In this document: in pieces, positions 1 to 10,253 of the stretch | How the letters are laid out: each line of letters opens with the position of its first letter | How positions within the stretch are numbered: position 1 is the stretch's first letter | Assembly: GCA_023213395.1 (NCBI GenBank) | Contig: CM041465.1 | Location: 178,567,741-178,631,740, forward strand | DNA: 64,000 nt | Reading direction: 5' to 3' | From: Cycas panzhihuaensis | Taxonomy: Eukaryota; Cycadophyta | Made by a program: the position numbers and the translations under genes | Notes under the pieces: model-generated | Databases searched by the model: none | What the model was told of the DNA's origin: nothing | What the model saw: only the letters and a program-made list of their open reading frames with translations

Positions 1-240
1 AGCCACTATCATATCAGACCCAGAATCCCAATTGGGCAGAAGATCCTCCATTAGCTATAAAAAAATAGGAGAAAGCATAGAAATAAGAAAAGAGGAGCAC
101 ATAAGGAAAGGGATGTGCTTCAAGTGTGGAGGGAAATGGAATAAGGAATACTAGTGCCTGGCAAAGAAGATTTTCATCATCAATAATGAGGATGGAGAAA
201 TACCAGAAGAAGTAAAGGTAGAAATAAAATAAGATAAAAG
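1..240 (+). pseudogene. gag C-terminus with CCHC zinc knuckle (remnant)
   Basis: Around 112-172 the plus strand reads MCFKCGGKWNKEY, a stop, then CLAKK. This has the exact C-X2-C-X4-H-X4-C spacing of a retroviral-type nucleocapsid knuckle, with the His replaced by Asn and one position changed to a stop. The knuckle binds element RNA during particle assembly in intact relatives. It is followed by an acidic, lysine-rich stretch leading to the protease, as usual in chromoviruses. Only the gag C-terminus is present because the window starts inside the gene. Confidence 0.65.
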
Positions 241-299
241 AATAGAAAGGGAAGAAGATAAACTTCTAGAAGTGGATATAGGGAATGTCCAAATATCAT

Positions 300-667
300 T
301 GTAGGCCATTATGGGGCAACAAGTATCCCTGTAAATCCTAACGTTCTAAGGATAAATCAAGAGAACTTGAGTATGAATCTTGGTTGACAATGAGAGTATA
401 CATAATTTTATAAACAAGGCATTAACAGAAAAACTAGGATTATAAGTGAAACCCCTTAATATATTCCACGTGTCAATAACAAATAGGAGAACAACACTAT
501 GTGGAGGATATTATAAAGACACAACTCTCCAGATCAATAATTACAAGGTCACAACTTGTATGTTTGCCATGCCCATAGGTGGAAAGGACGTAATTCTAGG
601 GATTCAATGGCTACAAACACTGGGGAACATCATCACCAACTATATGACAAGATTTGTGTGTTTCTGA
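300..667 (+). pseudogene. retropepsin-like aspartic protease (remnant)
   Basis: The region reads VDNESIHNFI at about 383-412, where active relatives have a D-S/T-G triad followed by the same H-N-F-I context. The Gly of the triad is replaced, so catalysis would be lost. Downstream, 446-667 is open and contains the GKDVILGIQWLQTLG block typical of the C-terminal half of chromovirus proteases. The domain would process the Gag-Pol polyprotein. An in-frame stop separates the active-site half from the open segment. Confidence 0.7.
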
Positions 668-899
668 CAAAAAGGATGTAAATATCGACTGCAATCCCAG
701 CCATACCTCCAATTCAGCTCATATCATCTCACAGGATGGAATAAATTCTAAAGAAGAATCTGTAAGAGTACATAATGTAATGTTACAAAGTAGAAATAGA
801 AGACATTCTCCAAAAGATTCAGGAAATCTTATAAGAATATTAGAGAGTTTTTTTAAGAACCCCAAGGACTACCACCAAAAAAGGAATTGGAACACATAA

Positions 900-1557
900 T
901 AGATCTTATCCCTAGAGCAATACTAGTCAATTTTCCTCCATATAGACATCCTTATCAACTCAAGAAGGAAATTAAAAAGATCACATAAAAACTATTACTC
1001 TAAGGTAGAGTGGAAAAAAGTACGAGTCCATTTACTTCTCCTGTGGTAGTTAATCCAAAGAAGGATAGATGTTGCATAATATGTGTGGATTACTATGGCT
1101 TGAATAAATTAACCATAAAGAATCAGTATCTTATCCCAAGGATCAAAGATTTGTTAGATGAGTTACATGGGGCCTGATATTTTTTAAAATCTTTGATGAT
1201 ATCCTAACCTATAGCAAAACATAGGAAGAACATTTAGAACATATAAAGATAGTTTTGCTCATACTTGAGAAAGCACAATTATTTGCAAATAAGAAAAAGT
1301 GTTCTTTTGAAAAAGAGGAATTAGAATATCTAGGCCATATTATCACAAGTGAAGGAATCAAAATTAATCTAAAAAAGATCTTGGTAATTATAAACTGGCC
1401 AACTCTGAAGAATGTCATAGGAGTAAGAAGTTTTTTGGATGCAGTAAGATTTTTAAGAAAGTTCTTAAAAGTGTATGCATATATAACATCGCCACTAACA
1501 GACCTGGCCAAAAAGGATGTATTCAGATGGAATACAGGAGAAGAAGGAGTATTCTAA
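900..1557 (+). pseudogene. Ty3/gypsy reverse transcriptase with internal palm deletion
   Basis: The N-terminal RT blocks are recognisable: TSPFTSPVVVNPKKD and the following CVDYYGLNKLTIKNQYLIPR (about 1020-1140), then the LLDELHGA block. At about 1180-1192 the text jumps directly to FDDILTYSKT, the end of the YxDD active-site block, and continues in the normal thumb and connection sequence (EYLGHIITSEGIKIN, 1255-1557). The segment that should hold the first catalytic Asp and the F-G-L-x-N-A-P block is missing. The polymerase would be dead regardless of the many stops. Confidence 0.85.
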
Positions 1558-1990
1558 CAATTAAAATAGGTAATGATCATAGCTCCAGTATTGGTCTTAC
1601 TGGACTTCACTCAATCATTCACACTAGAATGTGATGCTTTAGGTTTTGGAATTAGAGTTGTTATATTACGAGAAATGCCTATAGCTTATAAAAGTTGAAA
1701 GTTAAATAATAGGGAAAAAACAAAACCAATATATAACAAAAAGATAGTGTCCATTATGCATGCAATACACCAATGGAGGTTGTATCTATTAGGGAGTAGA
1801 TTTATGGTCAAAATTGATCATGATAACATGAAGTATTTGTGAATCAAAAGCTGTTATCCAATGAACAACAAAAGTAGATCAGTAGCAGACCTTTAACTTC
1901 ACCATAAAATATAAAAAGGGGAAAGAAAACGTGATAGTAGATGCTTTATCTAGACTACCAGAGAAAGAAAAGATTGAGGTTTTAGCCAAT
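1558..1990 (+). pseudogene. Ty3/gypsy RNase H (remnant)
   Basis: Directly follows RT. The first catalytic Asp context is visible as FTLECDALGFGIRVV (about 1620-1660), the middle block as KIVSIMHAIHQWRLYLLGSRF (about 1740-1803), and the end as VIVDALSRLPEK (about 1932-1968), the standard C-terminal D-A-L-S-R motif of gypsy RNase H. The domain removes the RNA strand during reverse transcription. Several frame changes and stops interrupt it. Confidence 0.75.
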
Positions 1991-2099
1991 TCAATAATAA
2001 TAACAACTCCAAAATGGATGATAGAGTTGGCAAAAGAATATGAAGATGATAAGATATCACAAGAAATAGGACAAAAGATCAGAGAAGGAAAAACAGAGT

Positions 2100-3160
2100 A
2101 ATTCACGGAACAAGGAGGATTAATTCTAAGGAAATGAAAATTATTTATTCCTAAGACAAGAAAACTATAGGAAGTACTATAAGAAGCTCACTCGAATCCA
2201 ATTTTAGGACATTCAGGGATGGATAAGACTTATAGGAGGCTTCAAAGCTCACTTTATTGAAAAGGGTTAAAATCTGGCCTCCTTTAGTTTGTATCAAAAT
2301 GTGATACGTGTTAAAGGAATAAGATTGAATATGTAAAGACCCTTGGGTTGCTACAACCCCTTTCCATTCCCTATTAAAAATGGGAAGAAATTTCTATGGA
2401 TTTTATTATAGGTCTTCTGTGTTCAGAGGGAAGAGATGCAATTTTTTTAGTGGTATAAAGATTAACTAAATATGCCCATTTCAGGGGCACTCAAATGGGA
2501 GTAAAAGCAAGCCAAATAACAAAATTGTATATGAAATAAATTTATAGACTACATGATTTTCTAAAAAATTATAATTAGTGATAGAGACTCTGAATTGACA
2601 AGTCACTTTTAGAAGGAGTTGTTCAAATCAGTGGGTAATAACTTACACATGAACTCAGCATACCACCCACAAATAGATGGATAGACAGAAATAATTAATA
2701 AATGTGTGGAGGGATACTTAAGAAACTTCGTATCATATAAACAGATGGAATGGCATCGATGACTCCATCTGGAAGAATATTGGTATAACATTGCATACCA
2801 CGCAACAACAAAGATGTCACCATTTCATATAGTGAATTGGCTAAATATGTCTTAGGTGCTAACGATCCAAGAAAACCTAGAACATATGCAAGAAACAATC
2901 TGAATACTAAAGAATAATTTGAAGATGGCAAAGAATAGGATGAAGCAACAAGTAAATACAAAGAGATCTGAATGGAGTTTTGAGGTATGAGAATGGGTAT
3001 TCTTAAGACTCCAACCTTACAAATAGATGTCGATGAAATAAAATAATTGACATAAGTTATCACCAAAATTCTTTGGACCATATCAGATTGAGGAACACAT
3101 AGGGGAAGTATCATATCAATTAAAATTATCACTAGAAAGTAAAATCCACAATATCTTCCA
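2100..3160 (+). pseudogene. Ty3/gypsy integrase (remnant)
   Basis: An HHCC zinc domain is seen as AHSNPILGHSGMDKTYRRL (about 2188-2244) followed by CDTC near 2303. The DDE core residues all have recognisable contexts: SMDFIIGLL near 2395, SDRDSELTSHF near 2577 and YHPQIDG-stop-TEIIN near 2660-2700. The C-terminal GPYQIEEHIGEVSYQLKL block (about 3078-3130) leads into the chromodomain. Integrase inserts the cDNA copy into host DNA. Frameshifts and stops are scattered through the whole domain. Confidence 0.8.
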
Positions 3161-3161
3161 T

Positions 3162-3374
3162 GTGTCTTGCTTAAAGAAAAAGTTAGGTGAAAATGAGGCT
3201 CTACAAATGAATTTACTAACACTGGATGAAGAAGGAATGATGATAGTAGAACTTGAGGGAATACTAAATACTAGGGACAAGAATTTACATTCCAGGATAA
3301 TAAAAGAATATCTCATCAAATGGAAGATATTAGAGCTTAAAGATGCAATGTGGGAGTTCAAAGAATGGATGTAG
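3162..3374 (+). pseudogene. integrase C-terminal chromodomain
   Basis: An uninterrupted 70-codon segment ends with EGILNTRD, then IIKEYLIKWKILELKDAMWEF and a stop. The pattern R-x-E-Y-L-I-K-W-K...A-x-W-E is the chromodomain core of chromovirus integrases, which in the family binds modified histones and biases integration. It follows the conserved HNIFHVSCLKK motif at 3147-3182 that joins integrase to chromodomain. This is the longest preserved reading frame of the element. It ends just before the polypurine tract. Confidence 0.75.
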
Positions 3375-3410
3375 AAAAATGGGCCCTTATCAATGCTTTG
3401 AGAGCAAAGC

Positions 3411-3435
3411 ATTTTTTGAAAGGGGAGACTATTTA
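3411..3435 (+). other. polypurine tract before 3' LTR
   Basis: GAAAGGGGAGAC at about 3418-3429 lies between the integrase stop and the TG start of the LTR, where plus-strand DNA synthesis is primed in LTR retrotransposons. Confidence 0.6.
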
Positions 3436-3901
3436 TGTTCTTAATATTTCTTCCAGTTTAGCCAGCTTTTATTTGAGCAGTATTAAGGAGAATATTACCC
3501 AGTTTAGCCAACTTATATTTGACTAGTATTAAGGAGAATATTACCCAATTTGTCTGACTTCTATTTGAGCAGTATTAAGGAAAATATTACCCAATTTGAC
3601 TGACTTCTAATTAAAGTATTTTGATCACTATAAAGAGAAATTTTAGGCTGCATCCCAAACCATCTTTAAAGGTTCTTTTAACTACATATTTTTGGTTCTA
3701 GGGCTATAATTAGCTCACCCATTTGGGGGCTACAGTTTGGAGGGTTACTCGCCTCAAAGAGAGAAACTCACTTCTTTAAGAAAGATTGGTATTTTGTTGT
3801 AATTTCACTCTATTTTTTATATTATTTAATAATAAAGATTATTGTTTACTTCTATGGATTCTATAATTATGATTCCTTATTCACTTTCCTATTGAATAAC
3901 A
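3436..3901 (+). repeat. 3' LTR of the chromovirus
   Basis: Starts TGTT immediately after the polypurine tract and ends AACA at 3898-3901, giving the short inverted termini expected of an LTR. It holds an internal 46 bp tandem repeat (3453-3620) and an AATAAAG poly(A)-type signal near 3829. The partner LTR is outside the window, so the right border rests on the TG/CA termini alone. Confidence 0.6.
3453..3620 (+). repeat. 46 bp tandem repeat inside LTR, about 3.6 copies
   Basis: Units start at 3453, 3499, 3545 and (partial) 3591. Each begins CCARTTTRDCYRRCTT and ends GTATTAAGGARAATATTA, with a few substitutions between units. Its position in the U3 part of the LTR suggests repeated promoter or enhancer sequence, as in other plant LTRs, but function is not shown. 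Confidence 0.8.
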
Positions 3902-4535
3902 TCTAGTCATTATCTTTTTATGGATTATTACTTCCATTTTTTAGGAAAATTGTTATATAAGTAGAACTAGATCACTTCATTAGATGTATGGATGGTCGTA
4001 CAGACCTACTACGAAGGCTAAAAATTCAAAGTTCTCTAATTTGGATAAGAATGGTCTCCAATAAAAGGTCTTATTGAGCTATTTTTAGGTTTGGTCTTAA
4101 TTTTTTTAACAGAGCTATTAACGCTGAGAAAAAGCCCTTCAAAACTCAATTTGGTAGCTAGGGTTTTTATAGATTTTTACTTATATTTTTTAAATATGAC
4201 TAAGAAGATGCCTGAGTCATATATCAACAGAAAGCTATTTCTAAGACCTTTCCAACGATGCTAGATTTTCTGAGTGATTTGGTCTATATGCGAAAAAAGA
4301 GCAAAAAATCACAATGGCAGTTGTATGGCTTTCAGGGCTAATTTGAGTAGGAAGATGACAAATTCTAGGGTCATGCCTTCATCGAAAAGTAACGAGCCAA
4401 TTGAGACATAGTTATAGGTAAAATTTTACTAAAATATGAGACAAATTTTTTTTGACCATATAATTATACCAATATGGCTATATAGTCGTATGGAAGGCCT
4501 TCAAGAATAGATTGACTCACTTACAAAGTAGTCTT
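3902..4535. other. AT-rich DNA, no gene recognised
   Basis: Every frame is broken and no protein family was recognised. If the LTR at 4549-4764 is correctly read as a minus-strand 5' LTR, this segment would be the leader and internal part of that element. It is bounded on the left by the chromovirus LTR. Confidence 0.4.
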
Positions 4536-4548
4536 GGTTCTAATACCA
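4536..4548 (-). other. probable primer binding site, minus strand
   Basis: The minus strand reads TGGTATTAGAACC directly after an LTR-like end TCAACA. This matches, with two changes, the initiator-Met-tRNA primer site TGGTATCAGAGCC used by plant Ty1/copia elements. Confidence 0.5.
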
Positions 4549-4764
4549 TGTTGATTTAGAGTCTAAACATAGAACATGAAGAGAATAAGTGAAGAATAAT
4601 CCATTGCATTATAATGAGAGCTCATGCATACTTATACAATAAGTTACTAACATAAATAGGGTTAGGGTTAGTGACTAATATTTAATGTTAGTTAACCTAA
4701 TATAAAGTTATAATAACTAACATAAAGTTACAGTGTTTCATTTAATGTTGCATGTATTAATACA
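4549..4764 (-). repeat. probable LTR of a minus-strand copia-type element
   Basis: In minus orientation it ends ...AAATCAACA next to the primer-like site at 4536-4548. The outer border near 4764 is a guess from a TG-like start, and no second copy was found in the window. It may be a lone 5' LTR of a truncated element. Confidence 0.35.
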
Positions 4765-4863
4765 ACTGAGGAGATGACAGTATATTCTAATATTTAGGAG
4801 CTTCAATTTTGGGGAGCCTTTTAATTTGAGTCTTAACGCGAAGGCTCCTTCTAATTTAGTTTC

Positions 4864-5165
4864 TTACATCATACTTTTTATTCCTAATCTAAGACTACTT
4901 AGCTCTTTGATGGTTATTATGTTAGTAGTCTTTGAAATGGTGAGTTGAATCACCAATTTTTCAAATGACTTAGGAAGCTCATTTAGAGTAAGTTGCACTA
5001 GTTCTTTATTCTCAATATTTTCTCTAGTTACCCCTTGTTATCTAATTTATTTTATTTTAGTTAGAAAGTTTGGTAATATCTCTCCTCCTTTTAGCTTTAT
5101 ATTATATGGAATTTCCTTCATATTTATGATCTTTGTTATGTTCTTAATCTCTAACTTTGACTACA
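4864..5165 (-). pseudogene. Ty1/copia gag fragment (UBN2-like)
   Basis: One minus-strand frame, broken by only two stops, reads NITKIINMKEIPYNIKLKGG, then VTRENIENKELVQLTLNELP, KSFEKLVIQL and SSLRLGIKSMM. The spacing of the E-L-V-x-L-T-L-N-x-L-P-K-S-F-E block after a length of helix-rich sequence is typical of the gag polyprotein of plant copia elements, in the UBN2/DUF4219 families. No zinc knuckle or pol sequence is attached. It lies on the far side of the neighbouring LTR for that LTR's orientation, so it probably belongs to a different fragment. Confidence 0.45.
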
Positions 5166-5455
5166 GAATGACCTTATGCTTCATTAGAAGTTGTTATGTC
5201 AAGTACATGGGAGAATATGATTTGTAATTAAGAGAGTAATTTATATTATCACAATTTTTTTTTTTCTTAAAAATTTTAAAGCTCATCAGGGTTAGTTGCG
5301 GGATTTTCAATTCCCTCCACTATTTTCTATGCATTCTTTATTATCAATATGCTTCATATTTTTATCTTCCAAGTGTTATAATTCTCTTCATTGAGCTTGT
5401 CTTACTAAAGTAGAGAGTAAATAAAAACTATTAGGGAATAAGGGAGCATAGGGAG

Positions 5456-5818
5456 TGTTAGAGGGGCAGTTAAGGTTAATCACTTATGGTTAATACCAAG
5501 TGGTGATTAATTAATATTAAACCAAATGGCATAAATACCAAGAGTTGCAACCATTGGTTAATGGGCCATTTGGGGTGTTATATAAACCCCTAAGTGGCAT
5601 TTGTAATATGTGCCAACTATATTAAGGAGGATGCATTAATTAAGATTGGAAGAAATATAGTTGATTAGTTTCCTTACATGGATTTTTCTCTAAAAAGATT
5701 TTTCCACATTAAACCTATGTATAGTGTACCTGTGCTATTTGATGGTTTGTTTGCTATGTATAAATAAAATCCTAGTTGTTTAAAAATGCATAATTGTATA
5801 GTTTTATGCTTCTTTACA
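5456..5818 (+). repeat. 5' LTR of short LTR element
   Basis: Begins TGTTAGAGGGGCAG and ends CTTTACA. It shares long blocks with 7711-8052, such as GTTATATAAACCC, TTTGTAAT and ATTAAAC...TGTATTGTGTAC-type sequence. It contains a TATATAAAC promoter-like box near 5579. Many substitutions and small indels separate the two copies. Confidence 0.75.
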
Positions 5819-5832
5819 TAGTATCAAAGTTG
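5819..5832 (+). other. primer binding site of short LTR element
   Basis: TAGTATCAAAGTTG directly follows the LTR end. It resembles the plant copia primer site TGGTATCAAAGC, also seen at 46581, with two or three changes. Confidence 0.5.
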
Positions 5833-7700
5833 AATGGATGTATATAACTAAGTCTATGGTTCGATGGAAGTGATAAAATCAAAAGGTTACCTAGTAACAT
5901 TGGTAAGAGCCCTCTTTGTGGTGATTTTAATCTTCTCCAATAACTGAAAGAACATCACAATGGTGCAATTATAATTGAGGAGGGGCAATTTATCTATTAC
6001 TAAGATTTCACCACTATTAATGATCATAAATTAGCCTTGGGCACTACTTAGTCTATGTTGGGCTCATGTTGAAGTTGTCTGTATTGGGCACTCTAATTAT
6101 CCATTGCACCATATTTAAAAGTGATGTCATAGTCATGGGTTATATTGAATGGTATTTAAAGATTGTTTGGACATGTTAGGCATTAGATCTTATGCATGGA
6201 CAACATAGAGGTTGTTGGCACCTTCTATGGGTCTAATTGGATCTATTTGAAGAGTTTTTCATCTCTTGTTTGTGGTGTGATGACGCATTCTACTGTATAT
6301 AGATGTTTAGATGCTTGTTTTGGAGTTGATTCTTTTACTTGAAGATTGTTGGTCTGTTTATGCCAGTGGGAATATTAGCGTGGTGCATTATGATTTGTTG
6401 GAGATGTAGTGATTTATAATCAAAATTATATTCTTCTCCAAACTTACAAACCTTGGGTTATTATTGAAATTATTAATTATTTATCTTCACGTGCTTTTTA
6501 AATAATATATACCTTAAAAATTATGCCCACATCTTTTTGGAGGAGGCTATTATATGTTAGAGTAAAAAACTCTTGATTGATAGCTTACTGAATTATTGGT
6601 TGGAAGTATGAAATTAAAGCATCATAGAGTGGAGATGATTCCTAACATATTGGAAACCATGCAAAGCTAATTTAAAGTTTGGTTTTTGTCCATTTAGAGA
6701 CCATGTTTATTATATAAAGTTGCATGAAAAACACTCTAATATTATGAAAATTTATAGTGAGACCATATACTGATTAGTTGTGTTAAAGCCTTGCTTTAAC
6801 ATGGAGACATCATATGATGATCTTGCTTTATGAGAGCTCATTTTAGAGCTTGTTTGGAATGTGAACATGTATTATAGTGAAGCATGTTATGTGCATTTAT
6901 GAACCACTATAGGTGGTGTGATGGTTTGTACGTGTATTGGGTTAAGTGATAATATTATTCTTGTTATTTCCCTAAAAGTGTGTAGGTAAGTGAATTAACA
7001 TGAAAATTCATTTTAAAAGATCATGATGTATGTGAGGGGCAATCTTATGCATTTGAAGAGTGTGAAGTTATGTATGGAGTGCATAGACGATACATATGAA
7101 GTATGAGGCTACATATGTAGTACGTGGAGCTAGTACAAAGTGTAGAGGCCATATACGAAACATAAAAATTATATTTGAAGCATTAGAGCACTGTCTTAAA
7201 GTATTTGAATGGGTACGACATTTAAAACATAATCAAAACTAATGTCTTAAGCCATTGTGAAGCCATTTAAATTTTAGATTATGTGGTGTGCAAAAGAAAC
7301 AATTGTTGGGTAGTCGTTACACAAGTTCCAAGAAAAAGTGTGTTATACCCATTCGTAGGTGTAGGGATTTTTACAAAGGTATAATATGAGAGAAGTCATA
7401 GAAGAAATGGATTTAGGGTTCTTTTTGGAACTAGGCATATTAACTATTGATATGAGTGATTTGAAGGAGACTTAAATGAACGAAGTTTACAACTATGGTC
7501 TGACAGAGTTTTCATTGATTCCAGATCAAATAACACTTATTTACAACCTGAATCAGATACATCATTGTTATATTCATGTTAGTTTGAAAGTTAGCAAAGT
7601 TAACCTTAAAGGGGGATATGTCAAATGTAGATAAGACAGTAAGGATAATTCCAACTTTTATTGAAGATTTCAAACTTTAGATTGAATCCCCATTTTCTCG
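5833..7700 (+). other. interior of short LTR element, no coding domain recognised
   Basis: All frames are closed within a few tens of codons and no retroelement motif was found on either strand. A purine-rich TTAAAGGGGGATATG at about 7604-7618 resembles a second polypurine tract about 95 bp before the one next to the LTR. Degenerate short repeats occupy about 7063-7200. Confidence 0.5.
7063..7200 (+). repeat. degenerate short tandem repeats, about 20-24 bp
   Basis: Successive phrases such as ATACATATGAAGTATGAGG, ACATATGTAGTACGTGGAG, ATATACGAAACATAAAAATT and ATATTTGAAGCATTAGAG share an ATAYATRxAGxAT core with irregular spacing. They may be remnants of a tandem array in the interior of the short LTR element. 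Confidence 0.4.
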
Positions 7701-7710
7701 TAATGGGGGA
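7701..7710 (+). other. polypurine tract of short LTR element
   Basis: TAATGGGGGA immediately precedes the TGTTAG start of the 3' LTR at 7711. Confidence 0.55.
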
Positions 7711-8052
7711 TGTTAGAGTGGTAATTAAAGTTATCCACTTATGATTAATGCCAAGTGATGATTGTTTAATGTTAAGACAAAGAGCATAAATATTAAGAGT
7801 GTCGACCATATTTAGAGTGTTATATAAACCCTTGGATGGTATTTGTAATGTGTCAACTATATCAAGAAATATATATAAATCAAGATTAGAAGAAATGTAT
7901 TTGATCATTTTTTCTTTATAATTTTTTTTTTTTTAATATTTTTTCACATTAAACTTGTGTATTGTGTACTTGTACTCTTTGATAGTTTACTTATATATAT
8001 GGATAACATCTTAGTTGTCTAAAAATACATGATTTTATAGTTTCTTTTTTCA
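7711..8052 (+). repeat. 3' LTR of short LTR element
   Basis: Begins TGTTAGAGTGGTAATT and aligns along its length with 5456-5818. It has a gap of several bases near its end, where the left copy reads TTATGCTTCTTTACA and this copy TTTCTTTTTTCA. A poly(T) run has expanded near 7921-7935. The right border is placed from this alignment and is uncertain by a few bases. Confidence 0.7.
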
Positions 8053-10248
8053 AAAGGAATTTAAAAATAAGAGAGTTTTTACAAAGAAACAGAAAACTCT
8101 TATAAAGCCATAATAGCCAAGGCCTTTTCCACAATACCAGAAAAGAGAAAGAAAGAAAAAGATTCTCCAACACCAAAAAAAAAAAAAGAACAAAAAGTTT
8201 ATTTTTCATGCAATATCTTAAACCTTTACAAGAAATAAATACAAGATTTTGCTCAAAGATTTGAGGGAAGAACAATAGGAGGTGATTATTTCTAAGAGAT
8301 GCCTTTCTCAAAACAATTATCACAGATTTTGTGGAAGTACCCAACTTGCACACAAGTGTGTAGGAAATATCAACTTTTTGTGAGTGTTTATGTAGCATCT
8401 GCGATGAGATCGCTTTCCTCTAACAACAAGTAAGGAACTCAGAACATAAACTTGTTGTCATTGTAAGACAACTGCTACCTTGCACTCGAATGAGAGAATC
8501 GATTTTGATAGAAGGTTTAAGAACTAGCACTGAATTTGGGTGATTTGCAATCCCTTTAGATTATTCTTAGTTACAACATGTAGCCATGGTTTTTGCGAGG
8601 TTAGATGCTCAAAAAGAGAGTTAAACTGGTGGAGGACAATGGGACAGTTATATGGTTGAGTATATGATGATCGTCCCTCATCAAGTCTGCCTAAGTGGTA
8701 ATTTAGACATTAGTAACCCTCATCAAGTCTGCCTAAGTGGTAATTTATGATAGTAAAAATTTAGATATTAGTTTTGGAGACTCCTTTATTAGTTATAAGA
8801 TAAAATGAGGGTTGTGCAAATGCCCACAAACATCAACAAAGCTCTAATTTCTTTAAAAATCTATTGAAGTTTTAGGATGTACATCAATTGTTTGTCAAAA
8901 TATTCCGATGATATAATTTTTTAAAAGTATGATTGCTTTGTTTTTGTTGCATTTATTTAAAATTGATTATGGGTGAAAAACACCTTGATTTTTTATGTAT
9001 ATGCAGAAATAAACATGAATGCTAGATGTATGACATAACAGTGCCTTGTGTGCTGACCTTAAAATTAAATGGAAGTGTTATTGATGTATGTGAAATTCTT
9101 AACAATTTATTTTTGAAGTATACACACAACTATTTGTTAAAATGTCTATAAAGGATTGTGCATTGCTATAGTAGAGTAAAATTACAATTATTTTTATATT
9201 AACCTAAATTTAAAGGTAGGGGCAACGATGTTTGGAGCAACGACTTTGTGCATAGGGTAGTGGCTCTTTGCATAGATCATTTTAAAGAGTTTGATGACAA
9301 TGGGCATCCTACAATTGCTATGGTAGGCATTCTAAAGGTTGATGTTAATTCTTCTTCACAATTAGTTGTTAATTTATGGGCCAAGATAGCCATTTTACTT
9401 TAGTTTGATGCATGGTAATTGTTTTAATATTAGTGCATGGCAGCCTCTTAGGCCTTGTGTGCCCCATGTTTGCAACCTATTGGAATTAATAAATTGTGAT
9501 TTGAATATTGTTGTGACATTTATAGTTCTACTTGAGAGTCAATATGTTCCTCTATAGATAAAACCAAGTTGTGGTTTGGTTTATAATTTAGCTTTTAAAC
9601 TTTGGTTGTTAGTTTGTATTTGGTGTGTTATTGGTGAGCATTTAGCTTTTGAACCTCATTTATAAAACATGCTTATAGTCTATTTTCACATCTATTTGGT
9701 CGAAGTTTATAGTTGATTGTTGCACTAATGCACTCAAGCTGTGAAATAAGAATGCTTAAACCTTGTCTAATTAAGTAGTTCAACTTATTCTTGAATGCCA
9801 ACAAGCATTTTCTATCTGTCTAGTTAAGTAGTTTAACATGTTGCTTAGGTATAATGTGTGGATGTGGAAATAGCTATTGATAAACCATATATGTGAAGGA
9901 CTTCTTAGCAAATTGATGGATATAATGGCCAACTACTCATGTTTCAGTGGATGGTTTCTACTTTATATGGACATAATCAAATACAAAGGAAGTGCAAGTC
10001 GAAGTGCACTTGAGACAATCCAATTAATGATGCATAAATTTTATCAGTATGATAGAGGTAGTTTTTTTAGTAGGTGATTAGAGTGATTCAAATCACTTGA
10101 TATGTAACATTTGTCAATAAGGGTGGCTTATAGCAAGTCCTAAATAAAGTAGAAAACGTTCGTCTAAAATTTTCACAAAAGCATAAAGTAAGGAAAATTT
10201 TAAAGATAATGAAGTAAACATTAAAGAGGAGTGTTGGAATTAATATTT
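8053..10248. other. AT-rich DNA, no gene recognised
   Basis: No retroelement or host protein motif was found in any frame. The longer open stretches (for example 7991-8398 on the minus strand) are low-complexity Leu/Phe-rich translations of AT-rich DNA. The only structure noticed is the 42 bp period duplication at 8675-8746. Confidence 0.5.
8675..8746 (+). repeat. direct duplication, 30 bp unit at 42 bp period
   Basis: CCCTCATCAAGTCTGCCTAA and the following 10 bases GTGGTAATTT are repeated at 8675 and at 8717 with perfect identity. The 12 bp between copies differs, so this is a recent local duplication in otherwise unremarkable DNA. Confidence 0.85.
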
Positions 10249-10253
10249 ACTTC
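10249..10253. repeat. target-site duplication of element A, left
   Basis: ACTTC directly before the LTR start TGGAGC. Identical to 27231-27235 directly after the right LTR. Confidence 0.85.

Larger units (their letters stand above)
1..3901 (+). mobile_element. Ty3/gypsy chromovirus, degenerate, 5' end outside window
   Basis: Reading the plus strand across frames recovers, in order, a gag zinc knuckle, retropepsin, reverse transcriptase, RNase H, integrase and a terminal chromodomain, followed by a purine-rich tract and one LTR. PR-RT-RNH-INT order with a C-terminal chromodomain is the signature of the chromovirus branch of plant Ty3/gypsy elements. Stops and frame changes occur throughout and the RT palm is partly deleted, so the copy is inactive. 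The 5' LTR and most of gag lie before the window, so no target-site duplication can be checked. Confidence 0.85.
5456..8052 (+). mobile_element. short LTR-bounded element without pol (non-autonomous or deleted copia type)
   Basis: Two diverged but clearly homologous direct repeats (5456-5818 and 7711-8052) flank a 1.9 kb interior. A primer-like site TAGTATCAAAG follows the left repeat and a purine-rich TAATGGGGGA precedes the right one, so the reading direction is plus. No gag, protease, integrase or RT motif was found in the interior. It could be a LARD/TRIM-like passenger or a pol-deleted copia element. No clear target-site duplication is visible, consistent with great age. Confidence 0.7.

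Noticed and set aside
3453-3620. Regular direct repeats that could suggest a CRISPR array
   Set aside because: The 46 bp units are contiguous with no spacers, within a plant LTR.
4656-4668. Telomere-like GGGTTAGGGTTAG
   Set aside because: Only two TTAGGG units, not an array, and not the usual plant heptamer.
7991-8398. 135-codon minus-strand open frame
   Set aside because: Leu/Phe-rich translation of AT-rich DNA with homopolymers; it starts inside an LTR and matches no family.
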